Of a stretch of DNA of 64,000 nucleotides, positions 11,611-23,439 are shown piece after piece (within the stretch, counting starts at the first letter, position 1; the number at the start of each line of letters is the position of its first letter). The notes beneath the pieces are model-generated. The model saw only the letters and a list, made by a program, of their open reading frames with translations, was not told where the DNA came from and did not search any database. A program made the position numbers and the translations under genes. Source of the stretch: Atopsyche davidsoni (Eukaryota > Arthropoda > Insecta > Trichoptera > Hydrobiosidae); contig JAILWY010000001.1 in the NCBI GenBank assembly GCA_022113835.1, forward strand, positions 7,626,001 to 7,690,000. Direction: 5' to 3'.

Positions 11611-12689
11611 GTATTTACCTTACAAACCATGAATATTCAACACAAGCGCATCTATTATATAATGTGGCTTACGGATTTTACAATGCACTTTTAATAAACT
11701 TTATAAATTACATTTTATTTTTGTTGAGTGTTTGTATGATGAACTTTATAATATCATATAATGAGAAGACATTATATGATATTATAAAGTAAAAGTATAA
11801 AGACACGAAATAAGCATTTTAATGTGTCATAATTTTTAGTGAAAATGCATATAATTTAACTTTAAAAATGCAATTGTTATAATAATAAATCTTTTTTTAC
11901 GTATTCATTGATCGAGACTTCTTATCATAATCCGAATTCAAATACAATTATTTTCATAGTTTTGAATATAAACTATCAAAACACTACATATAATGCTATC
12001 ATTTTCATTTCACAAAAACACGCTCTAATGCAGTTTTAGTAAATTAAATATGCAGTGTGGTAATATATATCGAATATTTTTAGTAACTTTTATATAATTT
12101 TTGATTTTTATTTAGTTTCTTTGAATAGGCAATAAAATCTTTAATATTGAATCAATATTGTTATGGTTAAGTTACTTCCCCTTTACAATTTTAAATGAAA
12201 AAAACATTGGATTGCATTGTCCACTATAAATCTATCCTGAAAATGGATGTAGTAAACGAATTAACTTGTTAAGACACTGCAATACTAAGTAAATGATTTA
12301 TAAGTTTCTTGAATTTTTAACACTGATGTTTTAATTGAGTTTGTGAAGCGAGGCTCCTTTGCCAGATTCTCTGGATTTCCAATCTACTCCCGTTAAGTAT
12401 GCTTAAGCTAAGTGCGTAAGTTTCTCAAAATAAAAACAGCCTAAATACACCCTAGTTTTAACTTGCAAGCGCTACCCTCGTAATTAATAAAGTAATAATG
12501 TATCTAATCAAAGACACGTGAGAAATACCAAGTGTTCGACTTGAGATTAAAAGATTTATTTCTAGTTACTTTCCGTGTACTGAATATAATATTTAGTCTT
12601 TGCATACTTAAAAAAATCTTTTTTCATAGTTTTTTTCTAGAGGAGAACTTATATTTATTTTTATTTGATAAAATAAATTATTTCATAAT
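11611..12689. other. AT-rich spacer
   Basis: About 1.1 kb of AT-rich DNA. The 21-bp hairpin at 11743-11790 is the only structured item. No gene supported. Confidence 0.6.
11743..11790. repeat. Perfect 21-bp-arm hairpin, 6-base loop
   Basis: Arms 11743-11763 and 11770-11790 are exact reverse complements over 21 bases, with loop AGAAGA. This is the longest perfect short-loop hairpin found in the window. Pairing stops sharply at both ends. A microRNA precursor needs a longer stem (about 33 bp) and usually tolerates mismatches, so that reading is unlikely. A fold-back insertion or replication-generated palindrome is more likely. Confidence 0.75.
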
Positions 12690-12965
12690 TTATGTTTAAT
12701 TTCCATTGGAAACAAAACCACTTCAGATCTTTTCTCGGAGAAGGTTTCGCCGAGCTGGGGGGTATTGACGAGAAAGCTCGGGCGCCGCTGCCCGAGACAC
12801 GCCGAGTGGGTTGGGGAATCAATTGCAGCTTAGGTATTCATTTAACTTTTCTTCGGCACTATTTGTTCAGTCACTAGGGGCCGTCGGGAGGGGGCGGGAA
12901 CAACACTCTCACCGGCTGTAATCTTCGTGCACTGGGACCGAGAATACTGCTGTCGCCATTGAAAT
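12690..12965. promoter_or_regulatory. GC-richer island G with CTCGGGC hairpin
   Basis: A GC-rich block containing the perfect 7-bp inverted repeat CTCGGGC/GCCCGAG (12777-12783, 12790-12796; loop 6). It also has a GGGAGGGGGCGGG purine-rich GC box near 12885-12898 and GCCATTG near its end. A 61-codon + strand frame here shows no domain. Confidence 0.3.
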
Positions 12966-14779
12966 GTTGTTGAATATAAATATATTTATCAAGAAAAAAA
13001 CAAGTAAATTTTTTAATAAAAATAATCTTTGGTGTTGTATAAGATTATAAATTTGACACGTTCTACGAATTTAAAATATATTTATCAAGCGTTAATTATT
13101 TATTTAATTAGAATGAAATTTGCTTTCTTGCTTCTATGGATTGCGTTCCACTGATATATATTGTTTTTGTTTTATATTAATGCTATCTTAACTTTAAGAT
13201 ATTCCCAATATTTCGACGAAATTATACCCGTCATCATCCGGAGGGATGTTCAGCTCGAATATTTGCAAATAGCGTCCCAACAGACCTCCGTATGACAATG
13301 ACTGGTATATAAATTTATGTATTTCGCTCTTGTGCTCAGGGACCAGTAACGATGATTTTATCTATTTATTATTTTTCTACTCGCTTTCGGTCTTGCTCGG
13401 TCATTCAAGATAATACACTGTCAGCTCGACCTGCTGCGTTTTTAGTAGCTGATAAAGACTAAACATTGATTGAAATGAAGTTTCGATAAAAATTCTGAAT
13501 ATAAGGGTTAAAAAAAACTTATTTGGCATAAATGACTTTAAAGATGTGGTACAAAAATTAACATGGTATTTCATCAGCCCTAAATAAATTCATATTTTAT
13601 CATTCCAACTTAAATATGTTAATACGATTATTATCCTGTTATTTATTTTTCTCGAATGTACAAGAACTATTCAGCAAAAAGAGTTCTAGAAATCAAATGA
13701 ATGGCTTGTATTTACTTACATTTTATTTTTTGCTAGCACTTACGGTATCAGAACAAATTACTTCCAACCGAGCTAAAACAGAAAAGACCTCAATCTCTTA
13801 GGGCAGTCGTAAGCGTGAGGGAAATTTACACCAAAAATCCTTTTTACAAAACCTAATTGTACGAGTAGTTTACAGTAACATGTGTTTATATTTGTCTTTT
13901 TTATTATTATTTGAATTTTAATCTAATGAGTGATTATAGTTGTACAGTAGTATAGTATAGTATAGTACAATGCAATTAAATGTATTACACAAAAAATATT
14001 CTTGATTCGAACGTTCTAAGTATACGGTTCTCAACTACTGAACCAAAAACCCTACCACATACTCTTTTTTAATTAAACTAAACTCTATATAATTATTTTA
14101 TACACATTTCATCTATTTTATAGTATGTTATTTGCAAAAAAAGGCATGTTGTACCACTATGAATATTCTTTTAATTTACACTTTTGTTATTTGACAGTAC
14201 ACGTTTTGACCTCGTGAACAAATGCATCGTCTTTAAGTATTTTCTGCGTTGCATGCAGCAAAGAACTCACTGTTGTTCCTTACTTACTAGTGTATCGTAT
14301 ACATTGTGAGATTATAATTAGAAATAACCATAAATAATAATGGTTTATTGGTTCCGTTGAAATAATTCCGCGACGTCGGGCTGAAATGTGAAAAGTAACG
14401 TTTTCCGCAATTATATGGCATGACGACGATTATATTCGACTAGTATATTCCGCATAATGTCTTGGAAAATTTACAGTACAAATTTGTTTATGCCTCTCTC
14501 GTCTTTCTTACTTGGTATATATAATATGACTTTTGTCAAGAAAATTTAATATATACAAATACACAATGAACATTCAAAAATTTCAACACAAACATATATA
14601 GTAAGATTATTTATTACCACATAATTTACAAAACATTGTTATTTTATTATATTGTCTAAAAATTTTTTTTTTCAATTATTTAAAGTTTTTAAGAATGTAT
14701 TATAAACTTTGGTTATTTGTCTCAAATCCAAGATCTACTCTTGATTTCTAGTAGGTACATACTTTAAAGAACTTGCACT
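12966..14779. other. AT-rich spacer
   Basis: About 1.8 kb without a supported gene. A moderate-GC patch at 13200-13350 and another at 14360-14470 break it up. A frame at 13616-13801 encodes a hydrophobic, AT-driven peptide with no known match. Confidence 0.55.
13948..13967. repeat. (TAGTA)4 tandem repeat
   Basis: Four exact copies of TAGTA in a row. A small simple repeat, probably from slippage. Confidence 0.85.
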
Positions 14780-15430
14780 ATTGTGGAAGCAAAGAACAAA
14801 CAAAAACCTCGATATCCTCAAGTAGTGATAGAGGAAATGTCCCTCTCGGCTAGGCTATCCCAAGCAACCCGGCCACTAGAGCTTCAGTGCTTTTGCTTAT
14901 CGCACATAACACACGAGCCACACAGATCGAATTAAGATCCGCCGGACCGCAAGCATAACGAAATGCTCTCTCTCTCTCTTTCGAGCTATGAATAAATATT
15001 TACAAGTTAAATGATTTCAATTACTCGCCAAATTGCTTCTGTACGCATAAAAACGGAGAAGCCTCTCCGTTAACTACCATTTCAAATCCACTAGACACAA
15101 TAGCGACCGGCCCGCAGGAGCAGGGCGCCGCAAACTTCAATCAGGACGCCTTCGAGTGCGATCCGAACTGATTGTCGTGTTTAATTGATTTCATTTATTC
15201 TGCCTCCCCTGTCACGTGGTCGCAGCAGACGGACCCCCTCCCCTGAGCGATGGTAAATACGCTTTTAGAGTCGGTTAAGCCGGCAGCGGCGGTGCGGTGC
15301 TGAAGCGTTGCTCCTCAATTAGGAGTTGTAGTACGCAAAATTCGGTGCGAATAATTCGGAGCCGCGACGTGCTGCAGGGTGAGGCTGTCAGCTCTGCCTC
15401 TGCAAAGCCTCCGAGCCATTTTATTTATGC
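14780..15430. promoter_or_regulatory. GC-richer island H with GAGA run and hairpin
   Basis: One of the larger islands. A (CT)7 run at 14966-14979 offers GAGA-factor-type sites. A perfect hairpin AACGGAGA/TCTCCGTT with a 4-base loop lies at 15052-15071. CACGTG occurs near 15213. Downstream are TTTATTTATGCC (Caudal/Hox-like) and TTAATTGA words. No exon structure is visible. Confidence 0.35.
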
Positions 15431-15830
15431 CAAGATAAAAACTTTATTTTCATTATTAGCTTAATTATATCGTATGGTATAACATTAAAAATCAAGTAGA
15501 TATTTTTATTGCAGATACCGTATAATGTAAAAACTAATACATATTTGCAAGATAATACAGTAAATGAACTTTAATAAATCACTGAAAAATCGTGTTTTAG
15601 TTTAAATAATGTGAGCGCTTGAACAGATTTATCTATGTCTATTTCATAAACACAATCCTAGGTAAAATAGGTGGTTGGCAAAACAGATCTCACTGAAATT
15701 ACAAAGCATCACCCCCGGGGTAATTTGAGAGCCGAGTATTATTTTTAGACTAAATAATACTCACTCGATATTCGCAGAAATATAATATTTCAAAACAATT
15801 AATCCAATCAAAATTTATCTCGTGCAATCC
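15431..15830. other. AT-rich spacer
   Basis: AT-rich apart from the CACCCCCGGGG patch near 15710 and the hairpin at 15734-15762. Confidence 0.55.
15734..15762. repeat. Hairpin, 11-bp arms, 7-base loop
   Basis: GAGTATTATTT (15734-15744) and AAATAATACTC (15752-15762) are exact reverse complements. It sits about 70 bases upstream of island I. The total length is too short for a classical microRNA precursor. Confidence 0.65.
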
Positions 15831-16320
15831 AAAACAATACGCAAACCACTCAATCCTCTCCAGCACACCGAGCGCCCGCAATCGGCGATGACAATTCCAT
15901 CGGCCGTTCTCTGCGATATGAAATTAATTAATTATCATTGTACTCTTCCGATGATCCCGGGGGAGCCCGGTCACGTCCCGGCGGGGCGCGACTACGCGGC
16001 CCGGGTTCGCCATCTTGCCAAACGAAACCAATTTCGGCGACTGCTTAAAGAATATAATCCGGGCCCGTCGGCGCTTCATTTCCCGGGAACTTGTTTTTAC
16101 AGTCGCCGGGTTCAATTAATAACAGTTACAGAACGACGGATTAATGAATGCTATTATAACAGGGTATTATTATTTCGAAGATGGAAGTTTGCGCGAAGTT
16201 CTTGGCCGCGCGGCCGTTAGGCTGCTCGTTTCGGGTCTCGTTCGAGAGGTCAGCGCAAACTTTCCTTGCGTATTATGGAAATTTAATTTTTACCGCCTTG
16301 ACTTGATATTCAAGAGAATT
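15831..16320. promoter_or_regulatory. GC-richer island I, homeodomain and YY1/PHO-like cores
   Basis: The island mixes very GC-rich words with a TTAATTAATTAAT-type run (15922-15934), a classic homeodomain cluster. GCCATCTTG at 16019-16027 (CAAGATGGC on the minus strand) matches the YY1/PHO-like core. GGCCGCGCGGCC at 16204-16215 is a 12-bp palindrome. The 132-codon + strand frame at 15822-16220 starts at GTG, lacks a domain and overlaps a minus-strand frame, so I do not call a gene. Confidence 0.4.
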
Positions 16321-16789
16321 TAAGACAATAATTAAACGCGCTTCTTATTCATATTAAATTCATGAAAATCTGCGCTGAAAGGACAAGACCTTTAGAATTA
16401 ATTATTAATGAGATCAATTCACCTAGCCTGTTTGCCCTCTGAAGCATTGTCTTACTAAACCAAACGGGAATATTTATTTAAATTAAATTGACCATCAAGT
16501 TCTGTGTCTACAATAACAATAATTAAGCATTTTGCTCTTCCCGTAATTTGTGTCTTAATAAAATTTACAGTTGGAAATTTCAGTTTTTGATTTACTTCTT
16601 AGATAATTGAAAATATCTACAAATACTCAGTTATTGAAATTTACCGATAAATTTTATAACTTTTATATTGTTAAAACAGTTTACTAAAAATAGAAAGACC
16701 TGTAGGTATATGTTTATCTAAATTAAACCACGATATAGCCTTGGATTCGACCGGCAATAAATTATTCAGAGCTTTCCGTTTAGTAAAAT
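16321..16789. other. AT-rich spacer
   Basis: Many AATTAA/TTAATT words, some of which could be homeodomain sites belonging to the flanking islands. No gene. Confidence 0.55.
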
Positions 16790-17300
16790 AGTTTGTCTCT
16801 GCTCTGGTCTCATCCTGCACCCTACTTTATTTACCTGTAAAACACGGGAGTTTTTCAATATGCCCACCTCACCGAGCCTCCATGGGCGTAATTTCCCGAT
16901 AAGTCACGGGATATTCCGCCCACTCGTAGAGCCTATAAAGGATCCTGAATTTATTGCAATTTCAATTAAAGTAAAATGAGCCGCGACCGGGAACTATAGT
17001 GATTAGGGTGACAGAATAAAATTTCTCTTTTATGCGAAATAAACAAAACGAACCCAATTATAAAAGTTTCGGGGATCGCTCGGTAGGGGTGACTGGTGGA
17101 GGAGTTGTATTAAAAATGTGATCAAAGGATATCTCATTTTTCAGGAAAATTCATTGTAAATTATTAATCCAGATTTTTAGGATTCACGTTCTATGGTAAA
17201 TCCTCTCGCTGTTAATGGGAGTATTTCACAGGATCGGATTTTCCGTGAGAAGGGCGGACGGGAAGGGTGGAGTGTGTACACTCCGTGGATTTTTTATTGA
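16790..17300. promoter_or_regulatory. GC-richer island J
   Basis: Moderate-GC DNA with a TATAAAG at about 16933 and TATAAAAG at about 17060. Neither is followed by an arthropod TCAGT initiator at the right distance, so no promoter is claimed. The minus-strand frame at 17226-17498 is unrecognised. Confidence 0.25.
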
Positions 17301-17570
17301 CATATACCTGTCTGCGGAACGAGTGTATGTATGCTTATACACAATTTTTTTATATACTGCATTAAAATTAACCCATTTCCGTTTATCAAAAAGTAGATAC
17401 AACGTTTCATTTGAAACATGAAAAGTTACGGTATAAATAATGTCTGTTACTTTGAAAAATCTGTAGCAGAATATGATAAATTTGGATAGTAAGGTCACGT
17501 TCCCTGTTTTTAGACTTGATATTTACTAGAACTATTTAGCTGTCAGATACAGTCACAAAATACACCCAAA
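17301..17570. other. AT-rich spacer
   Basis: No recognisable feature between islands J and K. Confidence 0.55.
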
Positions 17571-18150
17571 AAGAAGTTTCATTGTTATCCTTGACGTTTG
17601 ATGGCTGCACAAGATCGAGGGGGCGAGAACAACGAAGCAAAGTCTTCGATTTATAATTTACATTACGATCGGTCGATCACGTCTAATATAACAATGAAGC
17701 TATAAATTCAAATCACAAAACAGTTTTCAAAGAATAGTCTTAAAATAATATAGCACCATATTTTCACAGGGTAATGCGATAAGGCAACTGCATTAAGCTT
17801 AACGCGGACCGATTAAATCAGCGCCCGCATAAGCGTGACACTATTTGTCCGTCGCGTCCACGGCGGCAGCAAACTCTCCGCGCTTCCCTTTGCGAGGGTA
17901 AACAAACGCATTATTTCAAATATTTAGCATCCCCTTTGCACCTACAGGGCGCGTTATGGAGCGGGGTCGATCCGCGGAATGGGCGATTGCCGCAGGAATG
18001 GGGTCACGATCAGCCGGAGCCCCCGCGCTGATGCTCGTTCGCGCTCCGATTCCTCGGCGACATATTTATTTTTCTCGTTATGTTTACGACGAAATTTTCT
18101 TTTTTGCATTAAACTGTCTTGTGAAAGTTTTCCGGGCGCTTTTAAACTTT
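17571..18150. promoter_or_regulatory. GC-richer island K with forkhead-type site
   Basis: A long island containing GTAAACAAAC at 17898-17907, a full forkhead (FOX) consensus. Several GATC and CGATC words lie near 17665, and the 17815-18060 core is very GC-rich. Two + strand frames overlap in the core, which shows low stop density rather than coding. Confidence 0.35.
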
Positions 18151-18840
18151 ATCTGAGTAATAAGTCCCTAACTTTGACGTATTTTGATTTTTTTTTTGTT
18201 TTAAATCTAAATCTCTAGTTAGTACATAATATACGTATGAAAAGTTTTATTGACTTTATTCAACATTTGTCAACAATATATTAATAAAATTGTTTTATAT
18301 ATATATTTATACATTTTATTGTAAATGAGTGTTAGTAATAAAGTTTTAAGCTGAGCGTACTTGGTGGAATTGCATTTTAATATTTTAAATAGTATTTATT
18401 AGATCAAAGTATAATGATTTAGTAAAAATATTCCAAAATTAAAATAAACTGTAATCTATTACAAACTGCTCACAAAAGCCGAAAATTTATTTATAATATC
18501 AAAATAATTTATTTTTTTTTTAACACAGGAGCACTGTTAAAAATGCCCCTAGCTTATTTATAACATAGAGCAAAATCGATTCTATAATACACGTATTATG
18601 TAGCTATTTAAATACACTTTTCTTATCAATTCCAATACAGAAAGACCATAAAGTATCATCTTGCCATATATTTTGGGTACAAACATTTTTTTTTCTTCAT
18701 TTTATAAACGACTACAACAAATTCTATGAGGGTGCGAAATATTATAACATCATTATATGCTGGTAAATAAGAGATACGGGGCTATCTCAACTTACACATT
18801 AATTTAGTTATAAGTCGAACTAATAAATCACAAAATGAAT
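18151..18840. other. AT-rich spacer
   Basis: Low-complexity AT DNA with a short TATATATATAT run near 18297. No gene. Confidence 0.6.
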
Positions 18841-19400
18841 ACAGATGTTCTCACTGTGTAGCGTAAATTGAAAGGCCCGGCTCCAGTCTGAATCTCCTAT
18901 AAATTTATAACTAAAAAAGACCGATAGCCGTTTAGGCGGCGCACGGGAGGTGCGAACAGGTGCCGAGCACGTTTGAATAAACCTATCGCAATACAGGCGG
19001 ACCCTCATCAACATCAGTCAAGCGGAATCTCACTTCGAGTCTTTTATAGGGCCCAACAAAAACAGTGAGTAACGTTTCAGGCCGGAACTCAATAAGCGAG
19101 AGTATTCCGCCGCTACCCTCGGAAAATAATTGTGAGAGGGACCCTCTCCTCCAGCGCCGTCGACCCTAAATCGTTGTTTGGGGCAATTAAGTTCGCTAAA
19201 TGTTATTTCTTTCCTTAGTTTTGTTATTCTTTGGTCGTTCGCCATAAACAAACCTTCGGCGGGTGCGACGGACGGAAGAGTGTCGGCCTGTCGGTTTGTC
19301 GGTCTGTCGTGCTGGCGGCTGCGCTCGGCTTTTGAATCGATTCGGATTTGTAATTTTAATTGAATTTGGATTCTACCTGATGCCGACGGCAGAAAAGCAA
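18841..19400. promoter_or_regulatory. GC-richer island L with GAGA palindrome and octamer repeat
   Basis: The island has GAGAGGG/CCCTCTC at 19134-19148 (7-bp arms, 1-base centre), a forkhead-like TAAACAAAC at 19245-19253, and the tandem GTCGGnnT octamers at 19282-19309. A TATAAAAG on the minus strand at about 19044-19051 lacks a matching initiator. No coding frame is convincing. Confidence 0.35.
19282..19309 (+). repeat. Tandem octamer GTCGG(C/T)(C/T)T, 3.5 copies
   Basis: GTCGGCCT, GTCGGTTT, GTCGGTCT and GTCG follow one another without a gap. It could be a small expanded site array or simple slippage. Confidence 0.6.
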
Positions 19401-19862
19401 ATTCAGGTAACTTTCAATGACTTATTGGCACAATTGTAATTCTACACTTTTTTATATTTATAGACCTGTGAGATATAGTCTTTAATTATAAAAGTATTCA
19501 TTTTTCAATTTTATGAATATGTATTTTCAATTTTATAAACACCTAATATTATTATTTATGTATTTTTTTTTCTTGTCGAATATTCGTTGCTTTTCTAATT
19601 TATTTACGTTTATACAATTAATATTTTAATAGCCGAAGGCGCTGTAAGTTTAGTCGTAGTAGGTGTATTTAAAAACTAACATTTCAACGCTACCTTTTTT
19701 TTGTTCAGTACATATTTATATATTATTTTGATGATTAAGGCATCATTTTTTCAATCGTCAGAAGTTATCGATAAATTTAACGAAAGATGTGATGTTCACT
19801 TAATTCTCTAAAGAATTCTACAATGATCTGTATTTTTTTTAGTTATGACTCAACTTTGAGTT

Positions 19863-19884
19863 ATGATATCAACTTTGATATCAT
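19863..19884. repeat. 22-bp near-perfect palindrome beside a related hairpin
   Basis: ATGATATCAA and TTGATATCAT (10-bp arms) are separated by only CT. Directly upstream, ACTCAA-CT-TTGAGT repeats the same design with a shared centre TCAACTTTGA. The pair looks like a duplicated palindrome able to extrude as a cruciform. Confidence 0.6.
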
Positions 19885-20131
19885 TGATTAAACAACAAAA
19901 AATCACATTTATGAGAAAAAATTAATAACAATAATATAACCGTCAATATCATTACATTTTTTCAAAATATTAATAAACAAACCGCTTAGGAAGTAACATA
20001 CTGAGATAAATTTTCCTTTAAATTTAGATTGCTTTATATTAAAAATTCACAACATTTTTAAAATGTAAAACAGTAATAATTATATATTTGCTTAAAACAC
20101 AAACTCAAACTTTAATTTGTGTTATTATCAG

Positions 20132-20169
20132 CTAAAACACACAGTCTGTTGTTTTGCTATCAGGTAAAC
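20132..20169 (+). promoter_or_regulatory. Weak recursive-splice-site candidate
   Basis: A CTAAA branch-like word at about 20132, then a T-rich stretch ending GCTATCAG|GTAAAC with the junction at 20163/20164. Acceptor and donor are back to back, as in insect ratchet points. The tract is broken by several G bases and the donor is imperfect, so this is much weaker than the site at 54201. Confidence 0.2.
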
Positions 20170-21713
20170 TTTCCAAATTGAATTCATAATATTTTTCATT
20201 ACATCAAACCTAACTTTGTCTTGTACACTCAATGTCTATTATCACATTCAGGTTGTGTTTTCTGTGTAAACAAAATTACATAGGCTCTTGTTCACGGCAA
20301 AATATTTAGTTTATCCTGTTAGCACTTAGCAAGTAAATAGAGGCTCACTTAATTAAAACCATATTGAATAATTTCTAGTTAGACTGTTATTCGGGCGCAC
20401 TCAGGCGAAAAAATCAACAAAATTACAATTCAGGAATGTTATTCGTTTTCTACATTTAGTTATTAAAACAGAATATTGTTCAGATGATTTTAATTTATGT
20501 AGATCCTTTCTCATCAAAATAACAATTTACCCTGCATTTTACTAATGTTTCAGAATAATATTATAATAACGAATTTTCAATTTAAGTTTAAAATTAAAAC
20601 GTAAATAAGAACAGTTAAACCATAATTTTTCAATTAAATAAATAAATTCATCTCAAAAGTTCATGAAATAAATTTTATAATTTATTTATGTACGTACGAT
20701 GAAACACTGTCATGGTCAAATTAATCAGGCACCTTCACCACTGCAGTAACCGAAAAAATAAAAAATCCACAGAATATTTTTATGAGGTAGTCAATGGTGA
20801 TGGCGGTCACAGAAAATCAACGTGCCTTTATTTCTCAGATTAAATTGTACTTTTATTATTTCACAAATAAATTTATTACCATCATCCATTCTGGTAAACT
20901 GTTATTGTATTACATATTGTTTTTCATTGTGCTAAGTTTCCGTACTAATAAGTTGAAATTTTTATCAACATAACCGAGAATTGCAATATAAAATTATTTT
21001 TCTTACTATCAATAGACAAAAACTAATAAAAACATAAACAGTGGGTGAGCTTTAAGTACTGAAATTTGCGATCGATCTAAACTATACGAAAACATGATTT
21101 CAGTCGACACAATTTCATAAAACCAAACTTCTACAATATCATAGATACCACTTCACTTATCCAAAGAGCCTTAAATTCACAGGTTATCGACCAAACCCGA
21201 AAGTGTAAGACTTTTTGCAAAAGCCGATCCGTTGAGTTAGGAAAACATTATATGAAGTGGTTCTAGCATGTAATCGTTTCTACGAGAAACTTTCTGAAAA
21301 TTCAGCCTTTAGTCTTGAAGTGAAAAAGCACTTACAGCGCAGTAAGATTGCATGGCTGGTATTTAAGACAATGGCAAAACTATGCATCTTTTGAATAAAT
21401 ATTCAAGTGTTAGTAAGAAAAAAATTGTTCGAATATTCACCCGTTTTTTTACTTACATATGCTTACAAAATAAAATTGTTCAAATGTGATTTCATAAAAC
21501 ATAAAATCCAGAAAAAAGCGTCACATCATCACACGTGGACTTAATTTCCTAGATCTAAAACAATAATTTTGTCTACTTAAAAAAACACAAAAATATTTTT
21601 TTCTTATTTTTTCTCCAATGTGATACTTTTGATTTAAATTAATTAATGAAAAGATAAAACTGATAACTTGTGTTTACTAACGTGGAGCACTGTATAAGCA
21701 TTAAATTGACTAG

Positions 21714-21749
21714 TCTTTTACAATAATTTGATCTTTTACAATAATTTGG
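21714..21749 (+). repeat. 18-bp tandem duplication
   Basis: TCTTTTACAATAATTTGA is followed at once by the same 18-mer with a single change (final G). A degenerate third copy may follow. Confidence 0.75.
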
Positions 21750-22380
21750 TTTTTTAAAATAATGTATTTCACAAAAAAATTTTGGAATGAGAGTGAGTTT
21801 TGTTTATATCTATTATTTTTATTTGTCCAAAAACTAAGGTATTTGCTTAAGTTACATACACATATTTATCGTTTACTTATTAATATGAAAGCATTTAACA
21901 TTTGAGTATTTTAACGAAGGTCTTGATATAAAAGAAGAACATATCTGACGTCAACGAACAAAAAGAATATTGCACAACTGATCTTCAAAATGTGTTATTG
22001 AGATGGTCCGCCTTTTGGCGAGGTCTTGTGAAATATTATTTAGTTTTGGATAATAATTATGAAATTTGAGCAAAGCTCTCATACAAAATGAATTGAAGCG
22101 AGTCAATTTAATTTGAGTGTATATTAATACACATACATGAAATTATTCATGATCTTGTCAAAACGCTTGTTTTGGTAATAATGAAAGACACTGAACTATG
22201 AGAAGCTCTTATCACGTTGAAATAATAAATAATGTTTACTGTTTACACAAATACAGTATAAATTGTTTTGTATACCTACATAATTAAAAAACAATATAAC
22301 TTTTCACTATTTTATCATTATATTTTTGTTGATAAGCAAGAATTTTTAGAAATTCATACATGCTTTTTGTATAAGAGCAT

Positions 22381-22415
22381 TAAGAGATTTGTTTTGTAAA
22401 TAAGAGATTTGTTTG
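22381..22415 (+). repeat. Short direct repeat, 20-base period
   Basis: TAAGAGATTTGTTTTG at 22381-22396 is repeated as TAAGAGATTTGTTTG at 22401-22415. A local duplication in AT-rich DNA. Confidence 0.6.
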
Positions 22416-23439
22416 TTTTTTTAATAAATATATAATAATTTATTGACTGGTTATTAAGCCATATAATCTATAGCTAAGTTCTTATCCTTATAGATCCAAA
22501 CTATTCAACGCGAATCACTATTTACAGGAAATTAAACACATCAGAAACTGTAACCTAGTAAACAGCCGCGTCTATTTGAGCTCTCCGATATCAAATTTAG
22601 GAAATTCTCTCTGTAAATTCAAGAGAAAATTTTGGTTCTATTCATGGCATATATATATATTAAAAAGGTGCCTGAATGTAAGTAATTCCCGTAAAACCAT
22701 TTTAAATCGTTTGAAACCATATATTAAGAGAACGAAGCGTTTGATTGATGCTAGGTAGATATTTCATGTGGTACACTTTGAACAAAATCTGTTTTAGTGC
22801 CATTAATTTACAAAACAGCACATAAAGACGTGTAATTCAAAATTGTGTAGGATTAACATGACTGCGTTTGGTCTCCCACTTGCTTAATACTCATAGACTT
22901 TGCTTTTAATTCCTCTATCAGAACTGCATGGTGAAGAGGTGCTTTTATTACAACAGCAGTTCCAACACATACAATATACTAAAAGGCATCCATTGTGTAA
23001 TGTCTAATTAGAAACTTAATACAGATGGAGTTGTTGGCCTTTTGATCGTAAAACAAACGGCTTTCTCACAGTCCTTTTTTTATTTTTATGTGTATAAGAT
23101 TTAAAACATGTGAATTAAAATTATATTCAATAAATACAAGCTAGCTGCATAATATACATAAAAAATAATATTCCATAGTAGCATATGCAATTTTTAGTAA
23201 ATTAATTTGAATCTGATCATGAAAAGTGTAGTGTAAGCGTACGATTTTGTTAAGAACGCATAAATTACATGCGTTAAGATCATTATTTTTTATCAGCTTA
23301 GTAATTATTTGATATAAAAAACCATAGAATTGTATGATTTAAGAAATAGTCACACTAAACTGGTTAATTTTATTTTCTATATTATTTTTTTAAATATAGA
23401 TATTTTTAGATTATTTTTTTAGAGCTTGGGTTTAAAAAA

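Larger units (their letters stand above)
19401..23439. other. Long AT-rich spacer
   Basis: The longest island-free stretch, about 4 kb. It holds the paired hairpins near 19843-19884, a hairpin with 9-bp arms at 20666-20687, a weak recursive-splice-like site at 20163/20164, and small tandem repeats at 21714-21749 and 22381-22415. A 60-codon frame at 22576-22758 has a basic, unrecognised product. No gene is supported. Confidence 0.55.

Noticed and set aside
11743..11790. 21-bp hairpin as a microRNA precursor
   Set aside because: The stem is shorter than a Drosha substrate, is A/T-only apart from a few bases, and has no flanking lower stem.
15822..16220. 132-codon + strand open frame
   Set aside because: It begins at GTG, overlaps a minus-strand frame, spans a GC island and resembles no known protein.
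17056..17070. TATAAAAG on the + strand as a promoter
   Set aside because: No initiator or downstream coding frame at suitable spacing.
19038..19056. Minus-strand TATAAAAG as a promoter
   Set aside because: No arthropod TCAGT initiator at about +30, and no open frame follows.
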